From NCBI GenBank assembly GCA_009617715.1, contig VTFK01000112.1, positions 310,001 to 374,000 of the forward strand: 64,000 nt of DNA, read 5' to 3'. This DNA comes from Plectrocnemia conspersa (Eukaryota > Arthropoda > Insecta > Trichoptera > Polycentropodidae). How positions within the stretch are numbered: the first letter of the stretch is position 1; every line of letters starts with the position of its first letter. Below the pieces are notes generated by a model that ran no database searches, was not told the origin of the DNA, and was given only the letters and a program-made list of their open reading frames with translations. Positions 1-12,241 of this stretch are shown here, piece by piece. The position numbers and the translations under genes are program-made.

Positions 1-3000
1 CACATAGTAAAGCTGACAATGGAAAAGTATCATTTATCTTGTGGAGCACAATGGTTAAAAGCGAGAGACGGAGATTCGCCAGCTGCAGTTTTGTTGGCAG
101 CGTGGCCTGGAGTGGATAGCAAAACGAGCAGCATTAATGAACACACTGCCACATCGATCACGTCGAGTAGTCATAGCTTACTTTTGGAGTTTTTCTCGGA
201 CGAATTGTTGGCAGCTGGTTCTGCATGTCCGGGAGGTTTTGTTGCTAGTGCTGTACAAATAGGTAATGATTTATTAACATTTAAATATTATTTTGAGTTC
301 TATGTTAATGTTTTTGCATTGTCATGAGCAAATTTGAATAAACTTCTCGCATAGGGTTAAAATAATTATTGTGGATAAGGAAGATAATGATAATATATGG
401 CATGTAATTAAAACAGCTGTAGAATAAATAATAAAGCACTTGGAATTGCTTGATTGGGGAGGTAGTGATTGCTTAGGAGTTTTGGTCTTCAAAGTTTATA
501 GTATAGAGACATTACGATTTGTCGAAATCAAATAATTTATGGTCTATGTAATTTTCTAATTCTGTTTGCATTAAATATTATTATAAAGTCTAGTTGTAGA
601 TATACGCAACTATTCAACCAAAATATTTAATATAGATAGAAGTACTTTCTGCATGAATATCTATGCCGTTTGTGTATTGAATGTTATAAATGATTTTTTT
701 ATTATAGGTACTGGTTATAACTTATAATAGAAGACAGTAATGTTATATACAAGTTACAACAAACAATTCAATAAAATTATCAGTCTGAGTTAAAGAAAAT
801 ATATATGAACACATCAATCTAAATTTGTATTATTTACTATTACAGAAGCCGTTGCTGGAAACGCTTCAGCGAGTATAGCTAGCAAGAACGGAAAAGATAA
901 GCGTAGTGCTGAAACAGGAGCTTTAGTGTTGGTGATTTTTGTTGTGGCTGGATTGATATTGACTGCACCAGCTGCATGCTGGCTCACCCTGAGGATACTG
1001 CACGCTTCTAGAAAATATCAACGTGCCGCCGACTGCGATTCATTAGCCGACTCTGACAGTATGTAAATTAGTATTAATATTTATTAAAAACATTAATAGA
1101 AATACAACCATATACTGTTAATATAAGTTACGTTGATTATTATGTCACGATGAAGTATTACAAAACTACGCTTAAGTAATAATCGATTATAACAAAAACT
1201 ACACATCTTAAAAATAAACTGTCTAATTTTAGAGAATCTTGTGTATAATATATTATAGATTTACTTATTAAACATTCGATTTTATTGAGTATATAGAAAC
1301 CTTTTGAGTGGTCTCAAAATATCCTTGCCATTCATTGATTTATCAATTCATAAATTAATCATTTTAGTTGGACCAGGCTCGGCTGCTCTACTAAGTAATA
1401 GATTAACGGGCTCAAGTGGCACTTTACTATCCGAAGTGCTATCATTAAGACGATTGAGAGTCGGCCGAGGGGGTAGCAATTCAAGTGGTCATCGTTTACT
1501 CAGAGAATCTAAGGATTTGAGTGAAGAACGACCATTAGAGGCACCACAGAATGACGGCACCGATAACAATGTTGGAGGGTAATGAGTAATTATGTATTAA
1601 AAATCATATTATTGAACTAATCATGAATTTATAATACTAGATGGTCTTCTGGAAGCAGCATCACTTTGGCTGCCGTCGATGAGACGTCCACAGCAGGTGC
1701 GGGTAGACCGAGTTCTGGAGGGAGTCTTCCTGTCGGAAGCACAATGCAAGCTGACGCTAATCATGCTTCGCCATTGCGTCGGTCTCGCACATGTTCTCCC
1801 GCACGCTCCAATCACACAACACCTCATCATCCATCGCACGTTAACTCACTGGTTAATATGCTGATTGTTTTTATATATGTGAATTGTTTTGTGTATTATA
1901 AAAATGTGACTTTATCATGATTTTGTGTCACACAATATGCACAGTTTTAAATGCTATTGAGATTCTTATTTATTAAAATATTGTATATTTGTACAAAGGT
2001 GAGTCAATGAAAACTATTAAATATTTTCAAGATTTAATTTAATCGAAAATGCCACAAAATTGTATAATTTTTGTGTGTTCTTCTGCATATTAAATTTAAG
2101 TTTTTCAGTCTTCACAAAGCCCATGATTTCTTCTCGAAAAAAGTATTGTTTGTCTGAACTAAACTACTACAGTTGACTCTGGTATTAATACTCAGTTGAA
2201 ATGAACCTGTCACGTCGGACTTGCGCCGTTTCGGAACTTCCTACTCCATTAGATTGCTTGCTAGGCATGCATCACTATATTGAATACGATATGTTTCGCC
2301 CCTTCACTATTACTCTCTAGTGCATGTTTCTAGTGGTGCCGTCACCTATATATTTCTATTTACTATGATATCATGTGACTTGTTATGAAGTTATGAACTC
2401 ATCAGGAAGTTGAAAAGCAAAATGTTTATAAAGAGCTGGACAAGATCAGAGCGAATTTGATCGCTTAGTTACAAGAAAGAGTGCAGAAACTTGAAGAGCT
2501 GAGAGTTAAGAAACAAGGGATTTCAAACTTAAAATATCGGACTTGCAGAAAGATTTTAGTATCATGCGTGAGCAATTCACATCTGAAGTTAAGCTTTTGC
2601 TTCAACAAATTGAACTCTTTGAAGGACAAGAACATTGGAGCAGCTAATGTTCAAGTTTGAGAAGCAAGAAAATAACAGAAACTAAAAGAGCAGAGTCTAT
2701 ATAAATAAATGCAGGAATGGCTGTGAGGAATTCCGTCATATCGTTGACAACTAAAACTAGAGACGAAGCTGAGGAAGATTCTGCTAGATGTGTTATTTTA
2801 TAAAAATTGTTAGAACTGCTCTCGCCTTATACTGCCGAAGAGTTCTCATCAATGTTTTCTTTGATTCAATTCAAAAGGGGAGATTTGGCTTAGTTCCCAC
2901 AATGTCGCCGACAGCTAAAGTCATCAAAAGTAAAATTGCTTTTGATGATTATACTAACCCTTATGAAGGTAGTATGTTTTAATAGTAAATCTATAATATA

Positions 3001-4310
3001 CGATTAAGAGCAAATTGATAACATATACAAAAAATAAATCTAAGAATATTTTGAGAAAGTAGAATATGAACATTTGAAAGAAAGCAACAGCAATGGAATA
3101 TCTGAAAAGGATGAAGATTTTGCATTTTGAGAAGAAAAAATTTTATCAACATATATTTAAAGCGGAATTGAAAAAGTTTCTGTTGACTCGCCTTCAGTTA
3201 AATTTAAGATTTTTGTATAAAAATATGTTTTTTTATAGATAAACTATTAACTATTCTAAGAATTCTATATTTAAAAATGCTTCTTTTAGATTTCGGATGG
3301 TGATACAACATCTATGTCAGTCGATATAAGCACAAGTGAAAGAGACAGTGACAATTCATGTGAAAATAGAATATCTTCAGCTCCAAACGGAATGAGAAAA
3401 GGCACTTTATCAGAAAACGGTTCAAGAAGTGAAAGCAACAACACACTCACAAACGTATGTATTATGATTTCATTCATTGTTATTTAATAGTTGTTATTAA
3501 TAATATAAAATTGTCTACTTCTAGGGATATTATTCTCCTGCTCTAAGTTCAACGAGTTGCGCTCGTGTTCGCACGACTAACGGCAAGGAACGTAAAGAAC
3601 GCCGTAATTTAAGACTACGAGCTCCTCCGTCTGATTTGAGTTTGGCTGCTCCTGAATTCGAATTCGATTATTATGATTACAATGTATCTAACGCTGGAGC
3701 TGCGCCTGGATCGTACTTAGGAATGGATCCTGCATTTTTAGTATGGATACCGCCTCTTGAAGAAGGCGATATAATCAAAGAGATGGACGAGAAGCATCAT
3801 TTTGATGAAATACTTCCGAAACAGATTGTCGATCCTGGAAGTAATACCGAATCACCTGAAGATTTCAATGATCAATTACATATCGCACGGTCGCAGTTAA
3901 AAACCGAAGAAAACACTCCTCACAGTTCTCCTAGGATTGATAGACGATTGGCCATGAAGACCAATATAGTACATCCGTTGAATTTTAGCATATCAGATTT
4001 GGCTCCGAACAAGAAGGATGTGCCGTTCTTTGAGTTGAATAGAAAGAGTCACAAGAATGAAAAGTGTGTGTCGATTCCGATGAAAGAATTTCCTAATAAT
4101 AAGTATCAACAAGAAGCTGCAAAGTATAGCGAGAGTGAGAAAGAGACTTATTGTGAGAAGTCACCTAAAGAACATAAGAAGAAGTACTCTGATATTTCTG
4201 ATATACAATTTGCCGATGATGATTCGGACGGTTCGGAGTATAAGTATTCCGATGAAAATTTGGGACGAGTCAAAGATAACACTGATTCGAATAAAGTTAT
4301 GAATATTTGA
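1..4310 (+). CDS. Single-pass membrane protein with CUB-like ectodomain end (3' part of gene, six exons)
   Basis: Exons read as 1-262 (open to the left edge), 846-1058, 1368-1578, 1641-1851, 3290-3454 and 3525-4310. Donor/acceptor phases agree at every junction (1, 1, 2, 0, 0), giving about 615 visible residues ending in TGA. Exon 1 encodes the end of what looks like a CUB domain: YHLSCGAQW, then LLLEFFSDE, then CPGGFVASA. Exon 2 encodes a spacer and one hydrophobic helix at about residues 113-136 (LVLVIFVVAGLILTAPAACW), followed by a basic RILHASRKYQ stop-transfer stretch, so the remaining ~480 residues should be cytoplasmic. The tail is rich in Ser, Asp, Glu and Lys and includes an aromatic patch, FEFDYYDYNV, followed by LVWIPPLEEGD. 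The last four residues VMNI could be a class II PDZ ligand (inference). The ATG at 19 is not the real start because the frame is open upstream of it. LEV-10/Neto-like CUB receptors have this architecture, but I cannot name the ortholog. Confidence 0.82.
2404..3190 (+). pseudogene. Decayed coiled-coil protein sequence inside an intron
   Basis: This lies in the 1.4-kb intron 1852-3289 of the membrane-protein gene. Short stretches read as coiled coil but switch frame and contain stops: EVEKQNVYKELDKIRANL (near 2404), LQERVQKLEELRVK, KISDLQKDFSIMREQF (near 2540-2590), LLLQQIELFEGQE, then SVISLTTKTRDEAEEDS, LLELLSPYTAEEFSSMF and FKRGDLA near 2720-2900. A last open piece at about 2900-2980 reads VPTMSPTAKVIKSKIAFDDY. 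There are no clear splice sites between the pieces, which suggests a processed copy that has decayed. I could not identify the parent protein. A link to the C-terminal part of autophagy scaffold coiled-coil proteins crossed my mind from FKRGDLA but is not supported well enough to use. Confidence 0.45.
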
Positions 4311-4623
4311 TATAATATGATATCCTTCACGAATTGTGATACTAATGGTTATGGTTATGTATATGTGTGAATGTTACTTGAAAGAAAAGGAAGCAAAAAT
4401 TTAGTATTGATATATGTGCAATAACATCAATGTATATTTTTTTATACTATAATGATTCGCGGTTAATATAAATTTAAGAATATGAGATTTCATTACTGTA
4501 AGCATAAAACAATATTTGTGATGTCAAAAATCAATATCAGATATGTCACATTTACTTATTTTCGAAAAAATCTTAAATATTGTGCATTACAATCATTAAA
4601 TATATTTTGATAGATATAGTACT

Positions 4624-4629
4624 AATAAA
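4624..4629 (+). terminator. Candidate poly(A) signal of the membrane-protein gene
   Basis: AATAAA lies about 310 nt after the stop codon at 4310. Another AATAAA lies about 50 nt further on in the 'gataataaacc' context. AATAAA is common by chance in such AT-rich DNA, so this is a position-based guess. Confidence 0.3.
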
Positions 4630-7375
4630 ATGTTTATAAACAAATTTTAGTTTTGGACATCTCATTCGATAATAAACCTTTGTATACGTCTAATTTATTT
4701 TCTTAAAACTTGACTGGATTGATACTAATGCACTATACGAGCTTTATAAAATTAAAATGTATAATTTGTCTAATATTATTCGCTCAATATTAATATTGTA
4801 AAGAGCTCATTAAAAATGTACATGTTTGATATTGATTTCAGACATATATTAAACTACTTATTAATCCAATTCAACTGAATCTTGTTTCAAAACATTTTTA
4901 TTTAGAGCGGTAAAGCTCACTGTGTATTTAATTCATAATATTATAAAATTATGTAACGGTAAATGTAAATATAATTGATTAAATTAAGATAAATGTGGCA
5001 ATTGATGTAAATATTCAGCTTGTTAATGGTTACTTTTGAGATTATTATCAAGATAATAATGTGCAATGAAAATAAATCAAAGACTTAGGAGCATACTGTA
5101 AAAATGTTACAGCTTTGTGTGCCTCCAATTGTTTTCATTGAATAATGATTATTTACAATTATTGTTACTTGATATTATTGTACTTATCATATTTAACGTC
5201 AATTATATTTTATTGTGTTTATTTGTGATAGTTTTAATTATAAGGTGATTTATGACTGATTTTTATGTAATGTTTTGTTAATCGTTCTGTGAAATTTGTA
5301 CTCCTTACATTGCTTCAAAGTGAATACGGAGGAAAGACTCAAATCTATTAAAAAAAACATTCAAGATCATTATTATCATCATCTTGACGCTACAGGCAGT
5401 AAATAATTCCCTTTATATGGGATTAGGCTTTTTAAAAGTAAGCCACATTGCAGGAATCAAGTTATTCATATAAGACATATGTCCAACTTATATGTTTGAT
5501 GACTGCAAACACTTGATACAACTTATATAATCTTTTTTTTGTGCTCAGGTCCCCATGTAACACTCATATACATAAATTGGGTTTACTTAAGTTTTGTAAA
5601 GACCTGTTTTAGTTTGTTCTGGATATAAGAGTGCTTTTCTAGTGTCCTTTGAGATTATAGAATCTGTCAATGTGAAGATTATCTTGATTTTAATAACTTA
5701 AAGACCATGTCAACTGTACAAGATCCTTGTGGATTACACAACAGCACATTATTTTCTTACTTCAAGGTGAAATCATGTCATTTCCTCTCCGGCTTTGGCT
5801 TTTGTCTTATTTCATCCAATCTAATGATTTACAATTAACAAAAATGATATCGTATTTGCTTTCTCAACCAATCTTTGCAATTATTGTGTATAATTATATT
5901 TTGGAATGATGGGTTTGTGTATACTTTGGCAAATCACATCAAATCGTTGGCCGTATGTGATACGATCCACTTTATCTATCATTTTTTTTTTGTATCAACC
6001 TGATTGTCTTCACTAACAAAAAAATTATTATGTTTAATTTAATCTTTTTAACCACCTTCTCATACATTTTATCGACTCTGGTTCTTTGCTAAGGTTACCA
6101 ATTTCCAACAATTATTGCCTAATGAAACCGTTTCTTAATCAACAGTAAATAATGCCATATATATAGGAAACTGGTCGAAATGGTTAATAATATATGATGA
6201 CACACATTTGCAAAGTGCTTATTAAATATATTTAAAATCATTAAGTTGAGTTTGTAATCAGTTATTAAATACAGTTTGCAAGTAGTAAAGATATTACATA
6301 GCTGTGACTTTTATATAAAATAGTATTTAGTCACGACGCATTGCAGATTAATGAGATGTAAAAAACAAATATATCTGTACTACATACTTTTACATAATGA
6401 TCTTACACTAATGTGTAACGATGCAGAACTAAATTGCCTGTGGGCTGGAACGGAGTGCAATACTTCCATATAGTTGTTATGTAAGGAGTATAATTTCTAA
6501 AGTTTTAAAGTATCTAACAAATCTAAGCAAAATGCTTATTTTTCATAATAATCAGTTTCACAATAAGGTAACTATTTTTACATTACATAAAGGGCATTAT
6601 AAAAAAAATCACCATGACTTAATTGTTTGATTATATTAGTAATTTATATTACATAAATATATTTATTATTATTGTATAAGATATTATACACTATATTGAT
6701 TACAAATGTATTAAAGTTATTTAATATATAAACAACGTTTTTATTTTTATTTTATGTTTTTATTATTATAATATATAAATATTATTAATGTTTATAAAAT
6801 AAAATATAAATATCATTGTGATAATTATGTATGTAATGTAACTAAAATGTTGTTTATACATAATCTCTTAAATTGACATTCTGAAACTAAGATTTATATA
6901 AAAAAAAAAAACATTTTATTGGTTTATATATTTTAATAACAATGTGTATTTGATAATTTTTATATTTTGCATATTATTTTGTGTTTATACAATGTATTGA
7001 TAAAAATATCATAGTTTATAAGCGTTAAGCTAGTCAAAAGTACCAAATAGAATATCCGTAAGTAGAATAGTGATAGAGTTATCATTTTTAACATGGAAAC
7101 ATCATTAGCATTGTTTATATTAAGAGTTAAGATAATATTTATTGCTCATCGTATAGATCAATTTTGTTTAAACATGTAGACGTTGTTTTTATCATTTTAA
7201 TAAATTAATTTTTACCTAACACGGTCTTTCAATGTAAAACCAGTTGTATAATATGTACCTTATGAAATATGAATTGCAGGATCTCCTTTGTGAGAATAGA
7301 GTGAGACATTTGTTATACGAGTTTGTTCAAGAGTTTAACATTTCGTTGCCTTGTCGAGTAAACAAAATTTGCCGC
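4630..7375. other. AT-rich intergenic DNA, no gene seen
   Basis: Very AT-rich sequence with many stops in all frames. No transposon ends or domains are recognisable. A 112-nt open segment at 7279-7390 has an acceptor-like 'tgaattgcag' before it and reads DLLCENRVRHLLYEF onward to a stop, but its 3' part belongs to the repeat described at 7376. Confidence 0.5.
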
Positions 7376-7620
7376 ACTACCGTATGTGTTTAACATTTGA
7401 GTTTAATACATAACGGTACTTTCTTATTTGATATTATTTATTAGCTTTGTATTTTTTAATCCCTGAGTTATTACTGTGCAAACAAACTGCATAGAATAAA
7501 ATAAAGGGTCCATGTTTTACAATCCGATACGATAGGGGGAAAATTTTGAGTTGGGTTTTGAAAATTGTACTGGACTCGACAACGTTGTTACTAGATTCAG
7601 ATTTTATTATTCTATTTTAT
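7320..7620 (+). repeat. Dispersed repeat, copy A
   Basis: This matches 10430-10690 in the same orientation. Shared landmarks, in order: 'gtttgttcaag', 'tttgagtttaata', 'atttattagct', 'taatccctgagttatt', 'gggtcca/gtggtcca', 'acgataggggga/catgatagggggat' and 'gttgttact/attgttact'. The copies are clearly diverged, with small indels. The family is unidentified; no coding potential is shared between the copies. Confidence 0.6.
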
Positions 7621-8785
7621 AAGAAATTAACTACCTTAATATTTTGATAACACATCAATATCATGCTAATGTACTTTACAAGATTACATAAATTCAATTT
7701 GATAAAAAATCATAAAACGGTGTTCTAAATTGATCTTTATTTCTTTTTTTGTTTCAAGCGAGCAAGTTATTTATAATGTATCTAAAAAATTTGCTTAAAA
7801 TTTTTGGAGGGGTATTATATAAATAAATAAAATAAATATTTAATCTACAAAATAATGTGTATTTTTAAAAAAAAAATATTTATTTTGTTTTATAAATAAT
7901 TTAATTTTAAATAAAATAAGATAATAACCCTTGTCATTTAACGACTACGATCGATGGTGGGAAAATTTATTGGTCAAAAAGAGACTTCGTAGCAATAGGA
8001 GCAAATCAATCTGTCCCTATCTGCTAATAAATATAAATATTCGAATTATTCCTACCTAACAGTACTATGCTTCATTATTTTCTTCATGCTACACTAATTG
8101 CCCGTTTCTACATACATATAGGTAGATAGGGATAGATAACCTGTTTCTATGTAGGACGGTTAATAGTGAATTATTAAAGCAAGTTTTTGCCATCTAGCCA
8201 AACGCTAACTACTTGTTAAATGGTGTTCATCGATATCCGGCAGAGATATTTGGAGTTGCGCCATAGAGGGCAACGGTGTCCGGCCAAAATTGCTTACGAA
8301 ATAAATTATGTAAGCGCTATTGCTCACTTCCATGGTTGATTTAACAACAAATGTGCGCAACATACGTCTTCCAGTTGAATGTATAAAATAAAATAAATCA
8401 TTAAAGCTTTAAACAATTTTTTAATATATTGTTAAAAAAAGATGCTAATTTGGCCAAGCGAATTTTTCAAAGTAGCTAGAATGTTGATAAATGTATATAC
8501 AATAATTATAAATAATATATTTCAATTTTTTAAGACACTAAAACAAGAGCAGGTTATTACTACATACATAAGTGTATTTCTGAGATTTAAAAATTTGCTT
8601 TTATTAAATTTAAATTTTATTTTAATTATAAATCTGACGATTATGACTTGACAGATTTGCCAAATGCGTCATAATGGCCATTACTATAACTTTAAAAAAA
8701 GTAAAAAAAAAACAGTTACAGTGCACATCTAAAATTGATGAGCACCGTCCCAAATACTGGATGCTTACAGCTATCGCTTCATATC
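7621..8785. other. AT-rich intergenic DNA with a small higher-GC block
   Basis: Mostly low-complexity AT sequence. A higher-complexity block at about 8100-8340 ('ggtagatagggatagataacc' region through 'gagggcaacggtgtccggcc') looks like a repeat fragment, but I found no second copy here. Confidence 0.4.
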
Positions 8786-8797
8786 TATGATGTAATT

Positions 8798-8942
8798 TAG
8801 GGGGTGGGGGGGGAGGAAGGTATATGTATATTACTTCTCAGAAGTCAAAAATTCACGTCAAAATCAATAAAATCGTAATATTGGTAATAATTAATAAATT
8901 AATAATATTAATATTGTTGGCGTCATTGAAGGGGGGGGGGGG
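8798..8942. repeat. Poly-G / G-rich low-complexity tracts
   Basis: Two G-rich runs: 'gggggtggggggggagg' near 8801-8817 and an uninterrupted G run ending at 8942. They lie about 110 bp apart with AT-rich sequence between. Similar C or G runs occur inside the MITE copies at 28908 and 35559, so these may mark a further decayed copy, but the MITE ends are not visible here. Confidence 0.5.
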
Positions 8943-9109
8943 AAATTGAATTTGGTCAGAAAAATGCAAGTTGTTTAATCTTAATGAAATCGAAATATTT
9001 AAAAAACGACCACTGACTGGCAAACTTTTGCCTCCTCTGGAAAAAGCTAAAATGACGTTCCTGGCTCATATACTTATAAACCTTTTTTAACAAGCTCGTT
9101 TGGAAGCTG

Positions 9110-9230
9110 GAAGGCCTGTGCAAGAGGAGCGATCTCAAGAGCTGAAGTGCTAGGCGCAAAGGGCAAGAATAACGGACGCGATCGCAACTCTACAGTGCAC
9201 TTTAAGGCTCGCAGTCGATATAAAAAATAT
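9110..9230. repeat. Dispersed repeat fragment shared with 45.3 kb
   Basis: Sequence around 9140-9215 matches 45345-45430. Both carry 'ggacgcgatcgc' followed by 'actct', then 'aaggctcgcag' or 'aaggtcgcag'. In translation the plus strands read A-[ED]-VL-x-A-x-G-x-N-x-GRDR-[ND]-S in both. The preserved protein-like pattern suggests the end of a decayed transposon ORF, family unknown. Confidence 0.5.
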
Positions 9231-10429
9231 AGATAAATGGATTTTTAATGTTTTAGATTTTTTTTTTATTCTAGTGCTTTTCGTTCAATGGTGTATATGA
9301 GCATTTGCTCCATTTTTGAAATTAAAAGAATATTTTAATATAGGTAATGCATGACACATCCTTAAAATATTTTCATATTTTTTTATTAAATACGATTTAT
9401 TATTAGTATATTAATGTCTTTCACATGAAACAGTACATCGCTTATATATCTCATTTAAGCTATATTTAATATTAAAAAACACGCCGTAAAAGATATAATT
9501 TTAGTAATAGAATATATTAATTATATAGTTCAACACATTTTTGACTTATAGTGTATATTTGGCTACCATATAAAAAATATAGTTAACACCTACGTTATTT
9601 TCGAACAATGCGAGTATGTTAATTATAAAAAAGTACAGTAAACTAAGTCTTATATATTAAAATGTATTTTATAAGTTAATACATTATTGCTTTGTTTTTA
9701 CCGAGATCACATCACTCGACCGTTAAAAATGGCTTGTTTCAAATATGTGTTAAAAGCGTAATAAATCAAATTATTGAAAAAACGTATCAACTTGTGAACT
9801 AATTGGAAATTCGGATGCATTAAATTTATGCACTGAATATAAATAAAGACCGACTTGACAAATGCTGACAGTTTGTGGAATTTGCTACCCAGTTTACAAA
9901 CGTGCGAAATTCCAGTTGTTGAATACGACCGTTAGACGTTTTCTATAAAAAAAGTAACAGATAATCAAAAAAAATCTGTTTCCACCCCCCAAATCATCAT
10001 ATTGGTCCAAACGTTGAGTGTAAGCATAGCTTGAGAATTTCCCATATCTCGATTAACGTATATAGCGTACATTAGACGCTTCAGTTCGAAATATATTTCT
10101 GTCTATTTTTCATCTGGTACTTTTACCAGATACGCCTGACTTGGAACACATTAAAGTTTATAGTAATTACACAAATCGTTGCAAATTGAATAGTAGTTTA
10201 TAAGCAATAACTTCGCTTTCTGTAAAAGTTAAGGAATGACCTCTAGGTCAGCATAAGGTTTATAATAATCAATGTAAATTAACACATTGTTGTCGAGTTA
10301 TACGATGATAGAAATTAAGTATATTAAAAACTCTTATTGTATATTTATTAATTAATAAAAAAATACAAACATAAAATTCCCAGGAAGGATACTATTTTTT
10401 TGAGCTATCAAAATATAGATATTCTCGTG

Positions 10430-10690
10430 CATGTTTGTTCAAGTCTTATACTACCCGTACACTGGCAGGTAAATAAAATTTGAGTTTAATATATTACGTT
10501 GGATTTTTCTTTGCAATTATTTATTAGCTTAATATTTTTAATCCCTGAGTTATTGCTCTGTAAACATATGAAATTGTATAGGATATGTGGTCCATTGTTC
10601 AGCATCTGACATGATAGGGGGATAATTTTTTGTGAGTAGCGATATGTGATTCGTAATTCAGCATTGTTACTGGTTGCAACTTTTATTTGG
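10430..10690 (+). repeat. Dispersed repeat, copy B
   Basis: Second diverged copy of the repeat at 7320-7620, about 3.1 kb downstream in direct orientation. It has the same ordered landmarks ('tttgagtttaatata', 'taatccctgagttattgctc', 'catgatagggggata'). Confidence 0.6.
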
Positions 10691-12120
10691 TGCAATAAAG
10701 TAATATGTATTCATTAACTTTTATAACAATTTTTGCTGTAAGTATAAGTTTTTTTTCTTATCATCATAATGAAAAAATCAATATGTAGTTAATTTTAGGT
10801 GATAGGTTCAATTAACTGTAAATATATAATATTTAAAAGGTTTGTGTGACTGAGTTGGAATATAAACTGTAGATTCCCAAAATAATATACTGTTTATAAT
10901 TAAACGGTCTATGTATGTTTTTTGGAAAGGAAATACGGAAACTACTCAATCACGATATAAAAACCAGTTTTTTAATTACGATAAGTGTGCGGTACTATAA
11001 ACAGCGTCATTCAACCAAATCGACAATGAAATATATATACTTTTAGCAATAAATCTATTTATAAATATAGATAATAAAACCATATCAAATAATTGTTTCG
11101 TATAAAAAGTTGAGCACATTTTATATAGCGAATCAAATGCGTACAATTTAGCTACATTATTTTTATTTTTAAGATACTAAAAAGATCTATAGAATAAAAA
11201 TCTAGATTTTAATTTAGCGTATATTTTACATGAAAATCGAATTATCTGATCTTTATTGCAAGAAATTAAATGTTTATTTTGTAGGATTTTTAATGTAAAT
11301 ATAACATTATTTTTTTTATTTGTAATATAAATTTACCTCTACTGTTTATATTCAAGGATTTATAAAGGTGGTTTCATAAAGGGAACTTTCCATTAGAGCA
11401 TAATGCGCGTTATAATACGAGTTTCACCATACATTTGCGGGTTTCGATTCTTGGAATTTCTCTGTTAATGTGGCAATTTAGAAGGTATAATTGAGGAAAT
11501 CTAGGCTGTAATTACAGCACGCCTTTATACATCCGTCAATGGTTCTTTCGGCAATTTGCATTCGAATCTTAGGAATCAATTTCGATTGTAGGGTTTTCGT
11601 GTATCGCCTTTGATTTAATTAAAGAAATTCTGCAAATTGGTTCGGAAGCGAATCGTACAATTATTAATGAATTTGTAAAAGCGAATGAAATTCACAAAAC
11701 ATTATAAATAGATTCGATTCTACCCTCAATTCGATTTTATTGTTCCTAGAAACATATTTTAGATAAAATAATACTACAAAATTTATTAATATCAAATTAA
11801 AATATAATCAGAAAAATTGCTATGAATAAAAAATCGAAGCTGTGCTATAAACTTATATTTATGTTAATAAAATATTTTAGGAATACGCCTGTTAGTAATA
11901 GCGATATTATATAAATAGCGATAGGCACATCGTCAATTTGAAACGTATATGCTATACAAATATGAAGGTTATAAGTAAAAAATCGTTATTTAATATTTAT
12001 CATAAAATTAACTAAAATCTGTTTTGAAAAAGTTCACCATAAAATTATCATTATTGGTAATAAAAAAATAGAAAATGTGGCGATTCATTCACAGCACCAG
12101 TTAATATAAATAAATTTACA
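10691..12120. other. Intergenic DNA with a complex block at 11380-11710
   Basis: The flanks are low-complexity AT. The block 11380-11710 has higher complexity, no ORF and no repeat partner in the window. It contains a perfect 12-bp palindrome CTGTAATTACAG and a GATTTAATTAAAG, both homeodomain-type TAAT cores. It could be conserved cis-regulatory DNA, but conservation cannot be judged from one sequence. Confidence 0.3.
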
Positions 12121-12241
12121 AGACGCGTGAACTGTGCCTACGAACCTAGCAACTCTCTAGATGAACGCCGCATTCATACTACGCCCTTCAATGTGCAGAG
12201 TGGGTATATGGATTACGCGCACGACGGTATATATTGTATTA

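Noticed and set aside
8798..8942. Third copy of the CAGTGGCGTAG MITE
   Set aside because: Only the G-rich tract is similar; neither inverted end nor the 'ggtcataaaatcagc' internal landmark is present.
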